Source: 2-02-FULL-66-14 sp964651335 (GTDB lineage Bacteria; Pseudomonadota; Gammaproteobacteria; Burkholderiales; SG8-39). Taken from it: a stretch of 64,000 nt of DNA. The stretch is from the NCBI GenBank assembly GCA_964651335.1, contig CAZYVT010000001.1, positions 62,001 to 126,000 of the forward strand. Reading direction: 5' to 3'. The position numbers and the translations under genes were made by a program. Below the pieces are notes generated by a model, which made no database searches, was not told where the DNA came from, and saw only the letters and a list, made by a program, of their open reading frames with translations. How positions within the stretch are numbered: the stretch's first letter is position 1; the number at the start of each line of letters is the position of its first letter. Shown piece after piece: positions 7,695 through 17,091 of this stretch.

Positions 7695-9053
7695 TTGCAC
7701 ATCCACATTCTCGGCATCTGCGGCACCTTCATGGGCGGTGTCGCGGCGATCGCCCTACAGGCCGGTCACCGCGTGACCGGATGCGACGCCAACGTCTATC
7801 CGCCGATGAGCGAGCAGCTCGCAGCGCTGGACATCAAGCTGATCGAGGGGTACGACGAGGAGCAGCTCGGGCTAAGGCCAGATCTCTGGATCATCGGCAA
7901 TGTGGTCACACGCGGTAATCGCCTCGTCGAGGCGATCCTTGAGCACGGCGAGCGTTGCCAGTCCGGCCCCCAGTGGGTCGGCGAGCAGATCCTACGCAAG
8001 AAGTGGGTGCTCGCTGTTGCTGGGACCCACGGCAAGACGTCCGCGTCCTCGATGCTGGCGTGGATCCTGGATCGTTCCGGCCATAACCCAGGTTTCCTGA
8101 TCGGTGGCGTGCCGCGCGACTTTTCCGTCTCTGCGCGCCTTACCGGATCGACCTATTTCGTGATCGAGGCGGATGAATATGACACCGCGTTTTTCGATAA
8201 GCGCTCAAAGTTCGTCCACTACTGGCCGAGGACCGCGATCCTCAATAATTTGGAGTTCGATCATGCAGACATCTTCTTCGATCTGTCAGAGATCGAGCGA
8301 CAATTTCACCACTTTATAAGAACAATTCCGCGGTCCGGGCGAATCGTTACCAATGGCAGGGACAAGGCTCTGAAGCGAGTGCTTACACTTGGATGTTGGA
8401 CTCCGGTCGATGAATTTGGCGTCCCCTCCGGGTGGGCGGCTGGGCCCCCGGACAACGAGGGAGGCTTCGAGGTCGCTTGGCGCGGGGACGCGCTCGGGCG
8501 CGTGCGCTGGGCAATGATGGGCGAGCACGACCGCATGAATGCCCTCGCCGCCATTGCGGCTGCACGCCACGCCGGCGTTGAACCACCGGCCGCGCTGGAT
8601 GCGCTTGGATCCTTCGGGGGTGTCAAGCGACGGATGGAGGTGCTGGGCAAGGTGCGCGGGATCACAGTGTATGACGACTTCGCGCACCATCCGACGGCGA
8701 TTCGGACCACGCTCGAAGGGCTGCGCGCCCGGGTCGGCAGCGACCGGATCCTCGCGGTGCTCGAGCCGCGCTCGAATACGATGAGGCTCGGCGTCATGAA
8801 GGACGCATTGCCCCCGAGTCTGGCGGCGGCGGATCTGGTGTACCTCTGTACGACGCAGCTGCACTGGGATGCAGCCTCGGTATTCCGCGCCGCCGGGCGT
8901 CCGGCGCGATGCGAGGTGAGCGTCGAGCCGCTCGTCGATGCACTCGCGCAGGAGGCGCGCGCAGGCGACCACGTGCTCATCATGTCGAACGGCGCCTTCG
9001 GCGGAATTCACGCAAAGCTTCTCTCCGCGCTCGAGGCGGGACAAGGGCGATGA
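7695..9053 (+). CDS. mpl: UDP-N-acetylmuramate:L-alanyl-gamma-D-glutamyl-meso-diaminopimelate ligase
   Basis: Mpl reattaches recycled murein tripeptide to UDP-MurNAc, feeding peptidoglycan precursor recycling in the cytoplasm. The 452-residue protein has the Mur ligase N-terminal Rossmann start (HILGICGTFMGG), the ATP-binding AGTHGKTS motif (about 115-122), the EADEYDTAF motif, and the C-terminal YDDFAHHPTA signature. The start codon is TTG, chosen because the family's N-terminus begins exactly there and no ATG fits. The stop overlaps the next gene as ATGA. Confidence 0.95.
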   Translation: MHIHILGICGTFMGGVAAIALQAGHRVTGCDANVYPPMSEQLAALDIKLIEGYDEEQLGLRPDLWIIGNVVTRGNRLVEAILEHGERCQSGPQWVGEQILRKKWVLAVAGTHGKTSASSMLAWILDRSGHNPGFLIGGVPRDFSVSARLTGSTYFVIEADEYDTAFFDKRSKFVHYWPRTAILNNLEFDHADIFFDLSEIERQFHHFIRTIPRSGRIVTNGRDKALKRVLTLGCWTPVDEFGVPSGWAAGPPDNEGGFEVAWRGDALGRVRWAMMGEHDRMNALAAIAAARHAGVEPPAALDALGSFGGVKRRMEVLGKVRGITVYDDFAHHPTAIRTTLEGLRARVGSDRILAVLEPRSNTMRLGVMKDALPPSLAAADLVYLCTTQLHWDAASVFRAAGRPARCEVSVEPLVDALAQEARAGDHVLIMSNGAFGGIHAKLLSALEAGQGR

Positions 9054-9625
9054 TCGTCTACCTGCACGGATTCAACAGCACACCCGCATCGCACAAGGCG
9101 CGCACACTGAAGGTGTACATGGAAGCGCGCGGCCTCGGACACCTGTTCACCTGTCCGGCGCTGCCGCACTGTCCCGCCGACGCGGCCCGCGTGATCGGTG
9201 ACCAGATCGAGCGCTGCAAGACTACGGCACTGACTCTCGTCGGCAGTTCGCTCGGCGGTTTCTACGCGACGTACTTCGCCGAAAAGCACCGCTGCCGCGC
9301 CGTACTCATCCAGCCGGCGGTCCTTCCCCACGTGGGACTGCAGGCCTTGCTCGGCCCGCAGCAGAACCTTCACACTGGAGAACGTTACGAACTTACGCGC
9401 GAGCACCTCGCGGGCTGGCGCGCGCTGCTGGTCGAACGGGTCGACCCGGAGCGCTACCTCCTGCTCCTCGAGACCGGCGACGAGGTGCTCGACTGGTGCG
9501 AGGCGGCGCGCAAATACGAGGGAGCGCGCACCGTGATCCGCGGCGGTGGCGACCACACGCTGTTGAGTTTTCCAGAGCACATCCCGCGGATTCTCGCTTT
9601 CGCGGGGATCGCGCCGCGGGCATGA
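9050..9625 (+). CDS. YqiA/YcfP-family alpha/beta-fold esterase
   Basis: The 191-residue protein starts with MIVYLHGFNSTP, a short oxyanion-type beginning typical of YqiA-like hydrolases. It has the nucleophile elbow GSSLGGF (about 65-71) and a late His in GGGDHTLLSF. Together with an Asp these would make a Ser-His-Asp triad. YqiA in Escherichia coli acts on acyl-CoA and p-nitrophenyl esters. The natural substrate is unknown. It is translationally coupled to mpl upstream and to the ribonuclease gene downstream by 4-base overlaps. Confidence 0.88.
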   Translation: MIVYLHGFNSTPASHKARTLKVYMEARGLGHLFTCPALPHCPADAARVIGDQIERCKTTALTLVGSSLGGFYATYFAEKHRCRAVLIQPAVLPHVGLQALLGPQQNLHTGERYELTREHLAGWRALLVERVDPERYLLLLETGDEVLDWCEAARKYEGARTVIRGGGDHTLLSFPEHIPRILAFAGIAPRA

Positions 9626-11508
9626 ACGTCCTTTACGAGGAAGACGGCGAGTTCAAGGTCGGGACGGTGCTTGCGCAAAGCGCCGCGTCGTTCCACGTCG
9701 AGAGCCCGCACGGACGGCGATCCAAGGTGAAGGCCTCGAACGTGTTGCTGAGATTCGAGCGGCCCTCGGGAGCCGACCTGCTTGCCGAGGCCCGGCGCTA
9801 CGCCTCCGAACTCGACACGGAATTCCTGTGGCGGTGCTGCGGTGCGGCCGAGTTCGGGTTCGAGGACCTGGCGCGCGAGTACGTGGGTCAGGGCCCTGCG
9901 CCCGCGGAAGCCGCGGGGGTGCTGCTCAAGCTGCACGCGGCACCGATGTATTTTTATCGGCGCGGGCGCGGACGCTATCAGGCGGCGCCGGAGGATACGC
10001 TCAAGCTCGCGCTCGCCGGAATGGAGAAAAAGAAGCGCATCCAGGAGCGAGTCGCGGCATGGGTGCAGGCGCTTGCGCGCTTCGAGTGCCCCGAGGAGAT
10101 TGCGGCGCTCAAGGACGAGTTGCTGTATGCGCCCGACCGGAGCAAGCCCGAAACCAAGGCCCTCGAGCAAGCCTGCGCGCAAACCGGCCTCAGCGCGCCG
10201 AAACTGTTCGCGCGCTGCGGAAGGCTTCCCGACAGCCACGCGTACCACCTGAATCGATTCCTCTACGAGTTCTACCCGAAAGGGACCGACTTTCCGCCGC
10301 ACCCCGCGCCCGCCTCAGTCCCGGAGCTGCCGCGAGCGGAAGCGCGCGCGTTCAGCCTGGACGATCTCGGCACCACCGAGATCGACGACGCGTTCTCGGT
10401 CACGCGGATATCGGAGAAGGAGTTGCGCGTCGGCATCCACATCGCGGCGCCCGCGCTCGGAATCGAGCCCGGGTCGCCGCTCGATGCAATCGCCCGGGAG
10501 CGGCTGTCCACCGCCTACATGCCGGGGCAGAAATTCACCATGTTGCCCGAGGACACGATCGGCGCCTTCTCGCTCGACGCGGGCACCGAGCGCCCGGCGG
10601 TGTCGCTGTATCTCGATGTCTCGGTCGAGGATCTTTCGGTGCGCGGCCGGCATTCGCGCCTTGAGCGCGTGCGGATTGCGGCCAACCTGCGCTACCCGGC
10701 GCTCGAAGCAGTCAACGCGGCGTTCGGATCAGGCACCCGCGCAGGGCTGGCGTTCGAGGACGAGTTGCGCCTGCTGTGGCGCCTGGCGGAGGCGCTGGAG
10801 CGAAAGCGCGGCAAACCGAGCACGAATGACGGCGCGATCGATTACGTGTTCCGCGTCGCGGACGGGCGCGTACGCATCGAACCCCGGCGGCGCGGCGCGC
10901 CGTTGGACAAGCTGGTCTCCGAACTGATGATCCTGGCCAACGGCACCTGGGGGGAATTCCTTGCCGAGCGCGACGTCGCGGCGATCTACCGCGTGCAGTC
11001 TTCCGGCAAGGTGAGGTTGAGCGTGCACCCGGAAGCGCACGGCGGGCTCGGCGTGTCCTGCTACGCATGGATGACTTCGCCGCTCCGGCGATACGTGGAC
11101 CTGCTCAATCAGCGCCAGCTCGCCGCCACTCTGTCGGGCGGCCGCCCGCCGGTCGCGCGTAATTCGGAAACGCTGCTGGCAGCGCTGCGCGCATTCGAGC
11201 TGACATACGCACGTTACGATGAATACCAGCGCGCGATGGAGACGTACTGGTCGCTCCGCTGGCTGCTGCAGGAACAGGTGCGCGAATCATCGGCCACGGT
11301 ACTGCGCGAGAACCTGGCGCGCATCGAGGGCCTGCCGCTGGTGGCGCGCGTGCCCTCGCTGCCCGAACTCGAACCCGGCACGCTGGTGCGGCTCGCTGTC
11401 GAGGACGTCGACCTGATCGAGCGCACGGTCCGCTGCGCATGGCGCGCGACCCTCGGTCGCCCCCGTACGCAGATGAATGGCGGGGACCTCGGGCAGGCGC
11501 AGGCGTAA
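9622..11508 (+). CDS. RNB-domain (RNase II family) exoribonuclease
   Basis: The 628-residue protein has the RNB catalytic domain, with the signature DDLGTTEIDDAFS (about residues 248-260) that supplies magnesium-binding Asp residues. The late RRYVDLLNQRQL motif is also present. RNB enzymes degrade single-stranded RNA 3' to 5'. The N-terminal about 230 residues are divergent, and I see no clear C-terminal S1 domain of RNase R length. It is therefore closer in size to RNase II. The chosen ATG overlaps the stop of the esterase gene. Betaproteobacterial homologues are common at this locus. Confidence 0.88.
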   Translation: MNVLYEEDGEFKVGTVLAQSAASFHVESPHGRRSKVKASNVLLRFERPSGADLLAEARRYASELDTEFLWRCCGAAEFGFEDLAREYVGQGPAPAEAAGVLLKLHAAPMYFYRRGRGRYQAAPEDTLKLALAGMEKKKRIQERVAAWVQALARFECPEEIAALKDELLYAPDRSKPETKALEQACAQTGLSAPKLFARCGRLPDSHAYHLNRFLYEFYPKGTDFPPHPAPASVPELPRAEARAFSLDDLGTTEIDDAFSVTRISEKELRVGIHIAAPALGIEPGSPLDAIARERLSTAYMPGQKFTMLPEDTIGAFSLDAGTERPAVSLYLDVSVEDLSVRGRHSRLERVRIAANLRYPALEAVNAAFGSGTRAGLAFEDELRLLWRLAEALERKRGKPSTNDGAIDYVFRVADGRVRIEPRRRGAPLDKLVSELMILANGTWGEFLAERDVAAIYRVQSSGKVRLSVHPEAHGGLGVSCYAWMTSPLRRYVDLLNQRQLAATLSGGRPPVARNSETLLAALRAFELTYARYDEYQRAMETYWSLRWLLQEQVRESSATVLRENLARIEGLPLVARVPSLPELEPGTLVRLAVEDVDLIERTVRCAWRATLGRPRTQMNGGDLGQAQA

Positions 11509-11517
11509 GCGCATAAA

Positions 11518-12459
11518 ATGGCGGCGGTACAAGAGCTTGAGGTGATTTTGCAAGGTACCGTCGCGTTGCATTTGCGGCACCCGGTCCAGTTCTGGGACGC
11601 GCTCGATCGCCAGTCCCGTGTTCTGACCGTGTCGGTGGTCGTTTCGCTCCTTCTGCATGCGACTGTGCTTACGGTTCAGTTCAGGTTTCCGGAGGGGCTG
11701 CGCTGGAAGTCGCCGCACCTTCCGCTCGAGGTGATCCTGGTCAACGCCAAGACCCGCGACCGGCCCACGCACGCGGAAGCGCTGGCCCAGGCAAACCTCG
11801 ACGGCGGCGGCAACGTCGATCAGCGCCGCCGCGCCAAGGCGCCGCTTCCCGTGACCGATCCGCGCGAGCCCGGGCGCAACCTCGTCGAGGCGCAACGGCG
11901 CGTACAGCAGCTCGAGGCGCAGCAGCGGCAGCTTCTTGCGCAGGCCTCGGAGGCGCGCTCGAGGGTTCCCGTGGAGGCGCCCGAGCCGGCGCCCGCCGAG
12001 CAATCGGCCCCGCAGGTCAGCGGGCGCGACCTCGCCGACCTCTCGCTTGCCGCGATGCGCCTTCAGGCACAGATTGCGAAGCAGACCGACGACTACCAGA
12101 AGCGCCCGCGCAAGCGTTTCATCGGGGCGCGCGCGACCGAGTACCGCTTCGCCCTGTACGAGGAGGGCTGGCGCGCAAAAATCGAGCGCGTCGGCACGCT
12201 CAACTACCCGGCTGAAGCGCGCGGCAAGCTCTACGGCAACCTGCGGCTCACCGTAACGCTTCGCCCGGACGGCTCGATCGACAGTGTCGAGCTCGACCGC
12301 TCCTCCGGCCTGAAGGTGCTCGACGAGGCCGCATTTCGAATCGTGCGGATGGCTGCGCCGTTCGCCGCCTTTTCGCCCGACATCAGCAGGGACACCGACC
12401 TTCTGGTCATCACCCGGACGTGGTTTTTCGCCCAAGGCGACAAGATCTGGACCGATTAG
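11518..12459 (+). CDS. TonB-like energy transducer protein
   Basis: The 313-residue protein has one N-terminal membrane segment (about 38-55, VSVVVSLLLHATVL), a long charged and Gln/Ala-rich periplasmic region that should be extended or coiled (about 120-160), and a C-terminal TonB domain. The C-terminal domain shows LNYPAEARGKLYGNL and RSSGLKVLDEAAFRIV. TonB proteins couple the ExbBD proton-driven motor to outer-membrane transporters, but no exbBD is nearby. The ATG overlaps a TAAAAT sequence, so a start a little downstream (GTG at 11542) is possible. Confidence 0.85.
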   Translation: MAAVQELEVILQGTVALHLRHPVQFWDALDRQSRVLTVSVVVSLLLHATVLTVQFRFPEGLRWKSPHLPLEVILVNAKTRDRPTHAEALAQANLDGGGNVDQRRRAKAPLPVTDPREPGRNLVEAQRRVQQLEAQQRQLLAQASEARSRVPVEAPEPAPAEQSAPQVSGRDLADLSLAAMRLQAQIAKQTDDYQKRPRKRFIGARATEYRFALYEEGWRAKIERVGTLNYPAEARGKLYGNLRLTVTLRPDGSIDSVELDRSSGLKVLDEAAFRIVRMAAPFAAFSPDISRDTDLLVITRTWFFAQGDKIWTD

Positions 12460-12462
12460 GGG

Positions 12463-13269
12463 ATGGCCGATCGTTACGCGGTGATCGGCAATCCGGTCGC
12501 CCACTCGAAATCGCCCTGGATCCACGGCGAGTTTGCGCGTGCAACGGGGCAGGACATCGAGTACCTGCGCATTGAGGCGCCGCTCGACGCGTTCGAGCGG
12601 ACGGTGGATGAGTTCCGCGCCGCGCACGGCAGGGGCGCGAACGTCACGCTACCTTTCAAGGAGGTAGCGTTCCATTACTGCGCTGAGGTCACGCCGAGGG
12701 CGCGCGCGGCGCAGGCGGTCAACACGCTCCTCTTCGAGGGCGCGGGCGTGCGCGGCGACAACACCGACGGCGCAGGCTTGTTGCGCGATCTGACCGTGAA
12801 CCTCGGGCGCGTGATCCGCGGCCAGAGGATTCTCCTGATGGGCGCGGGGGGCGCCGCGCGTGGCGTGCTCGCCCCGCTTGCCGAGGCCGGCGCGGCGCAG
12901 ATCGTGGTCGCCAACCGCACCGTGGCGAAGGCGGCCGAACTGGTGCGGGGGTTCGCCGGCGCGCCCCTGCAGGCGTGCGGGTATCCGGCTCTTGCCGGGC
13001 GGGCATTTGACCTCGTGATCAATGCGACGTCCGCGGGACTAGATGGCGGGGCGCCGCTCCTGCCCGAAGGGCTTTTTTGCCCCGATGCGCTCGCGTACGA
13101 AATGGTCTACGGACGCGATACGCCGTTTCTTGCCTTTGCGCGCTTTTCCGGCGCCGAGACATGCGACGGCACGGGGATGCTCGTCGAGCAGGCGGCGGAT
13201 TCGTTTTTCCTGTGGCGCGGGGTGCGCCCGCAGACCGCTCCCGTGATCGCCGCGCTGCGCGCTCGCTGA
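12463..13269 (+). CDS. aroE: Shikimate dehydrogenase (NADP+)
   Basis: AroE reduces 3-dehydroshikimate to shikimate, the step after AroQ, which is encoded on the other strand 6 kb away. The 268-residue protein has the substrate motif NPVAHSKSPWIH (10-21), NVTLPFK with the catalytic Lys (about 61-67), the NADP-binding GAGGAARG (about 127-134), and a late NRTVAKA. Length is typical. It follows the TonB-like gene by 3 bases. Confidence 0.96.
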   Translation: MADRYAVIGNPVAHSKSPWIHGEFARATGQDIEYLRIEAPLDAFERTVDEFRAAHGRGANVTLPFKEVAFHYCAEVTPRARAAQAVNTLLFEGAGVRGDNTDGAGLLRDLTVNLGRVIRGQRILLMGAGGAARGVLAPLAEAGAAQIVVANRTVAKAAELVRGFAGAPLQACGYPALAGRAFDLVINATSAGLDGGAPLLPEGLFCPDALAYEMVYGRDTPFLAFARFSGAETCDGTGMLVEQAADSFFLWRGVRPQTAPVIAALRAR

Positions 13270-13279
13270 ACGGTCCCGA

Positions 13280-13999
13280 GTGACGAGCAGCGTGCTGCGC
13301 TTCGTCCGCATCGGCTGGAAGGTTTTTTGTTACGGCCTCGGCACGCTGGTGCTGGCCGTGGCCGGCGTACAGGTCTGGTTCTATGCCCACGTGCTCTGGT
13401 GGAACACGCACGCACCTTCGTCGACCTCGTTCATGCAGGCGCGTCTGGAGCAGTTGCGCGAGAGCAACCCGAAGGCGAGCCTCAGGCAGCAGTGGGTCGG
13501 GTACGACCGGATCTCGCCGCATCTCAAGCGAGCCGTGATCGCAGCCGAAGACGCGAAATTCGTCGGCCACGAGGGCTTCGACTGGGAAGCGATTCAGAAA
13601 GCAATCGAGAAAAACGAGAGACGGGGCAGGGTGGTGGCTGGCGCCTCCACCATCAGCCAGCAGCTAGCGAAAAACCTGTTTCTCTCGGGCGAGCGCTCCT
13701 GGCTGCGCAAGGGTGAGGAGGCGGCAATCACCTGGATGCTCGAGTCGGCGATGTCCAAGCACCGTATCCTGGAGCTGTACCTCAACGTTGCAGAGTGGGG
13801 CGAGGACGTATTCGGCGCCGAAGCAGCCGCGCGGCACCACTTCGGGGTACCGGCGGCGGCGCTGAGCGCTCAGCAGGCCGCGTGGCTTGCGGCGATCCTG
13901 CCCAGTCCGCAGCGCTACGAGCGCGGCCGGACCACGACCTACGTCGCGGGGCGTGTCGAGATCATTCTCGCTCGCATGAGGCTGGTCCGGATTCCATAG
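13280..13999 (+). CDS. mtgA: Monofunctional peptidoglycan glycosyltransferase
   Basis: MtgA polymerises lipid II into glycan strands at the inner membrane. The 239-residue protein has one N-terminal transmembrane segment (about 12-36) and the GT51 motifs. These are AEDAKFVGHEGFDW with the catalytic Glu (about 91-104), GASTISQQLAKNLFL, and later LYLNVAEWG. There is no transpeptidase domain. The start codon is GTG, ten bases after aroE. Gene order aroE-mtgA is common in betaproteobacteria. Confidence 0.95.
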   Translation: MTSSVLRFVRIGWKVFCYGLGTLVLAVAGVQVWFYAHVLWWNTHAPSSTSFMQARLEQLRESNPKASLRQQWVGYDRISPHLKRAVIAAEDAKFVGHEGFDWEAIQKAIEKNERRGRVVAGASTISQQLAKNLFLSGERSWLRKGEEAAITWMLESAMSKHRILELYLNVAEWGEDVFGAEAAARHHFGVPAAALSAQQAAWLAAILPSPQRYERGRTTTYVAGRVEIILARMRLVRIP

Positions 14000-14029
14000 C
14001 GCGCCGCGCCTTCAGATAGACTTCGCCGC

Positions 14030-15193
14030 ATGTTACCGGTGGGGGGGGCGAGCGGGAGCATGGTGGCGAGGATCTTCGCCGTCATGGCGCTCGTGCTGGC
14101 GGCATTGGTCTCTTCGTGGATCGGGATCGACGCCGGGCAATACGGCCGGGAGACCGTAACCGAAGCCTTGCGCCTGGCGCGGCGTGTGCTCGATGCCCGT
14201 TCGCTCGCCAACGAGCTGGTGGCGCGGCAGGCGGAGTTCGCCCTGGAGGCGCTGCGCACCGAGGGCGCCGTCGCGGCGGCCCATGAATACCGCAGGTCCT
14301 TCGCAGAGTTGCGTCAGGCGCTCGAGGAAGTCGGGCGCTTTCCGCTGGAGCAACGGGAACGGACGCTTCTCGCCGCAGTGCACCGCCAGGTGGAATACTT
14401 CGACCAGGTCAATGGCGAGATCTCGGCGCTGATTCAACGCGGCACGCGCGCGGACGAGCTCGCTGCGAGTGCCAAAGTGCTCGAGATTGCGGTGCCGCTC
14501 GGCGACGACATCGCGGCGCGGATCCGGGCGCTCGGCGCGACCGCGGTGGAGCGCGCGGAACGCACGGCGGAGGAAGCGGGCGCGGCGGCCGAGCGTGCCC
14601 GTGTCCTGCTGGTTGCATTCGCCGGACTGTCGCTGCTGGTTGCGTTGCTGCTTGCGCATTCGCTGGGCGACGCAATGGCCAAGAGTGCGGAACTGGTGCG
14701 CCAGCTCGCGGAGATCGCGCGCGTGGACGTGCTGACCGGCCTGCCGAACCGGCGCGCGTGGGACGAGGAACTGGTCAAGGGTCTGCACCGGGCGCGGCGG
14801 ACCGGGCTGCCCTGCGCCGTGGCCATGATCGACCTTGATCATTTCAAGCGCTTCAACGACACCTTCGGCCACCGGCGGGGCGACGCGCTGTTGCGCGCCA
14901 CTGCGCAGGCGCTTGCCGCGCGACTGCGCGCCGGTGACCTGATCGCTCGCTATGGCGGAGAGGAGTTTGCCGTATTGCTGCACGGCTGCGACGCCGGCAA
15001 TGCAGTGAGATTCTTCGAGCGCCTGCATGGGGCGGCGCCGAAGGGGCAGACCTTTTCTGCAGGCGTCACGGAGAGCGACGGTCGCGAAGAGGACGGCGAG
15101 GTCGTGCAGCGCGCCGATGATGCGCTGTACCGCGCCAAGGCCGGAGGCCGGAACCGGACTGAAGTGAGCGAGCGCAGCGCAGCAACTGCATGA
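14030..15193 (+). CDS. Membrane-anchored diguanylate cyclase (GGDEF)
   Basis: The 387-residue protein has two membrane segments (about 12-32 and 188-212) enclosing a periplasmic or extracytoplasmic helical sensor region, then a cytoplasmic GGDEF domain. The active-site motif is GGEEF, consistent with synthesis of cyclic di-GMP from GTP. An RxxD inhibitory site (RAGD) sits exactly five residues upstream, suggesting product inhibition. The LTGLPNRRAW and DLDHFKRFND motifs are intact. Its stop overlaps the mgtE start as ATGA. The sensed signal is unknown. Confidence 0.93.
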   Translation: MLPVGGASGSMVARIFAVMALVLAALVSSWIGIDAGQYGRETVTEALRLARRVLDARSLANELVARQAEFALEALRTEGAVAAAHEYRRSFAELRQALEEVGRFPLEQRERTLLAAVHRQVEYFDQVNGEISALIQRGTRADELAASAKVLEIAVPLGDDIAARIRALGATAVERAERTAEEAGAAAERARVLLVAFAGLSLLVALLLAHSLGDAMAKSAELVRQLAEIARVDVLTGLPNRRAWDEELVKGLHRARRTGLPCAVAMIDLDHFKRFNDTFGHRRGDALLRATAQALAARLRAGDLIARYGGEEFAVLLHGCDAGNAVRFFERLHGAAPKGQTFSAGVTESDGREEDGEVVQRADDALYRAKAGGRNRTEVSERSAATA

Positions 15194-16632
15194 CCGAGCG
15201 GCCGACACGGCTGGAAGTCGAGGACCTGCAGCGGAACCTGCGTGATGTGCAGGAACTGTTGCGCCGGCACACGCTTGCAGAGGGTCTGGCCGGCCGCGAG
15301 GACCTGCTGCTGATCGATTCGGCCGGGAAGCCGGGCGACTTGCAGTACCTCACCGAGCTGCGTGCAAAGCTTGAAAGGCTCCATCCGGCAGATATCGCGA
15401 CGATCCTGGAAGCCCTGCCGCTGAAGGAGCGGCTCGTGGTCTGGGATCTGGTCAAGGCCGACCGCGACGGCGAGATCCTGCTCGAGGTTTTGGATGCGGT
15501 GCGCGAGTCACTCATTGCGAGCATGGACTCGAGAGAGCTCGTCGCCGCGGCCGAGTCGCTGGAGGCAGACGAGATCGCCGATCTTGCGCCCGACCTGCCC
15601 GAGCAGGTCATGCAGGACGTCATCCGCGCGCTTCCGCAGGAAGAGCGCGAGCAGCTGCGCGCGGCAATGTCCTATGAGGAAGGGTCCGTTGGCGCACTCA
15701 TGGACTTCGATCAGGTCATCGTACGCGAGGACGTCACGCTGGAAGCGGTGACGCGCTATCTTCGGGCGCTCGACGAGCTTCCGGGTTACACCGACCAGCT
15801 CTTCGTAGTGGATCGCGAGCAGCGGCTCCGGGGCACGCTGCCGCTCGCCCGGCTGATCGTCTCGGACCTGGCCCTGGCGGTCGCCCAGGTCATGGTGCCG
15901 GAACGCGTCAAGCTGCATCCGGAGGACCGCGCCGAGGACGCGGCGCAGGCGTTCGAGCGCTACGACCTGGTGTCAGCGCCGGTGGCAGACCATTTTGGCC
16001 ACCTGATCGGCAGGGTTACGGTGACCGCCGTGGTGGACTATGTCCGCGAGAAGAGTGCAGAGACACAGCTCGCCGAGGCAGGCCTGCGCCAGGAAGAGGA
16101 CATTTTCGCGCCGGTTTGGAACAGTTTCAGAAACCGCTGGTCCTGGCTGGCCGTCAACCTGGTCACCGCTTTCATCGCGTCGCGGGTGATCGGCGCGTTC
16201 GAGGGCTCAATCGAAAAGCTGGTGGCGCTCGCGGCGCTGATGCCCATCGTAGCCGGCATCGGCGGCAACTCGGGCAACCAGACGACCACCATGATCGTGC
16301 GTGCGCTCGCGCTGGGCCAGATCCAGGAGCTGTACTGGAAGAAGCTGTTTGCCAAGGAGTTGGGCTTGGCGACGATGAATGGCGTGCTCTGGGGGTCGCT
16401 GCTCGGCGTGGTGGCCTACACGCTCTACGGCAATGTCGCGCTCGGCGGCGTGATGGCTCTGGCGATGGTGCTCACGCTGCTGCTTGCCGCGCTGATGGGA
16501 GTGGCAATTCCCTACCTGCGCGCGCGCTTCGGCCGCGACCCCGCGGTCGGGTCCTCGGTGCTGATTACCGCGTGCACCGACTCCGGCGGGTTTTTCATCT
16601 TCCTAGGGTTGGCGACGCTGTTTTTGCTTTGA
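15190..16632 (+). CDS. mgtE: MgtE-type magnesium transporter
   Basis: MgtE is a magnesium-gated channel for Mg2+ uptake. The 480-residue protein has the N-terminal helical sensor domain (LHPADIATILEALP), a tandem CBS domain (about 160-285), and five membrane helices in the last 180 residues. The conserved pore region with GGNSGNQTTT lies at about residues 357-366. It is translationally coupled to the diguanylate cyclase upstream. Length and domains are normal for the family. Confidence 0.95.
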   Translation: MTERPTRLEVEDLQRNLRDVQELLRRHTLAEGLAGREDLLLIDSAGKPGDLQYLTELRAKLERLHPADIATILEALPLKERLVVWDLVKADRDGEILLEVLDAVRESLIASMDSRELVAAAESLEADEIADLAPDLPEQVMQDVIRALPQEEREQLRAAMSYEEGSVGALMDFDQVIVREDVTLEAVTRYLRALDELPGYTDQLFVVDREQRLRGTLPLARLIVSDLALAVAQVMVPERVKLHPEDRAEDAAQAFERYDLVSAPVADHFGHLIGRVTVTAVVDYVREKSAETQLAEAGLRQEEDIFAPVWNSFRNRWSWLAVNLVTAFIASRVIGAFEGSIEKLVALAALMPIVAGIGGNSGNQTTTMIVRALALGQIQELYWKKLFAKELGLATMNGVLWGSLLGVVAYTLYGNVALGGVMALAMVLTLLLAALMGVAIPYLRARFGRDPAVGSSVLITACTDSGGFFIFLGLATLFLL

Positions 16633-16740
16633 CGCATGGATTCCGTGGCAGTGGCGTGAAGGGATAGACTACCGCGAGAAAATGACCCGGTGAAAGTGCC
16701 ATTCGCACGGGACGAGGATCAAAGACGCGCAGCAATCAGG

Positions 16741-16757
16741 ATAGAAGTTCCTTCTAT
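16741..16757 (+). repeat. Short perfect inverted repeat near the IS boundary
   Basis: ATAGAAG and CTTCTAT flank a 3-base TTC loop. An overlapping inverted repeat (CTTC-TAT-GAAG) follows at once. It lies between mgtE and the transposase non-coding region and may belong to the element's end. I could not match it to the other side. Confidence 0.35.
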
Positions 16758-16864
16758 GAAGGTCCTCCGCGTGTCAAGCCTCCGGCGGCGGGTTTCGGGT
16801 TTACGGTGTTCTCTTCATTTTCGTTCCTTCAAGCAGCCTTCGCGTTGGTTGGCCCGGTTCACTC

Positions 16865-17025
16865 GTGAGTGCGAGCGCGATTCGCTCGTCACCACCTTCT
16901 ATCCGTGTCGGCACTCGTTGCCGATCACCCGATGCTGTATGCGCCCCAAGCGGGCAAGACGAACCGGTTGCGGACGAAACGCCCCATCTATCAGGACGGT
17001 CGCGCTCAGCGCGCGACCCAGGAAA
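16865..17025 (-). ncRNA. Candidate bridge/seek RNA of the IS110-type element
   Basis: Downstream of the transposase stop there are three perfect hairpins, each with a 5-base loop. They are a 6-bp stem at 16872-16888, a 6-bp stem at 16908-16924 and a 7-bp stem at 17000-17018. No convincing gene occupies this region. IS110-family transposases use an element-encoded structured RNA to choose donor and target. As I recall, in the IS1111 subgroup it is encoded downstream of the transposase. The RNA assignment and its ends are inference from position and structure. Confidence 0.4.
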
Positions 17026-17091
17026 TTCACGGGCGCCTCGACCAACCTTCAACGCTGCAGCCTCCTATCGTCGATGGACTGGATTTTGTCG

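Noticed and set aside
11514..11519. TAAAAT at the TonB-like gene start taken as a -10 box
   Set aside because: It overlaps the ATG itself, so it would not serve this start; with no other evidence I did not list it as a promoter.
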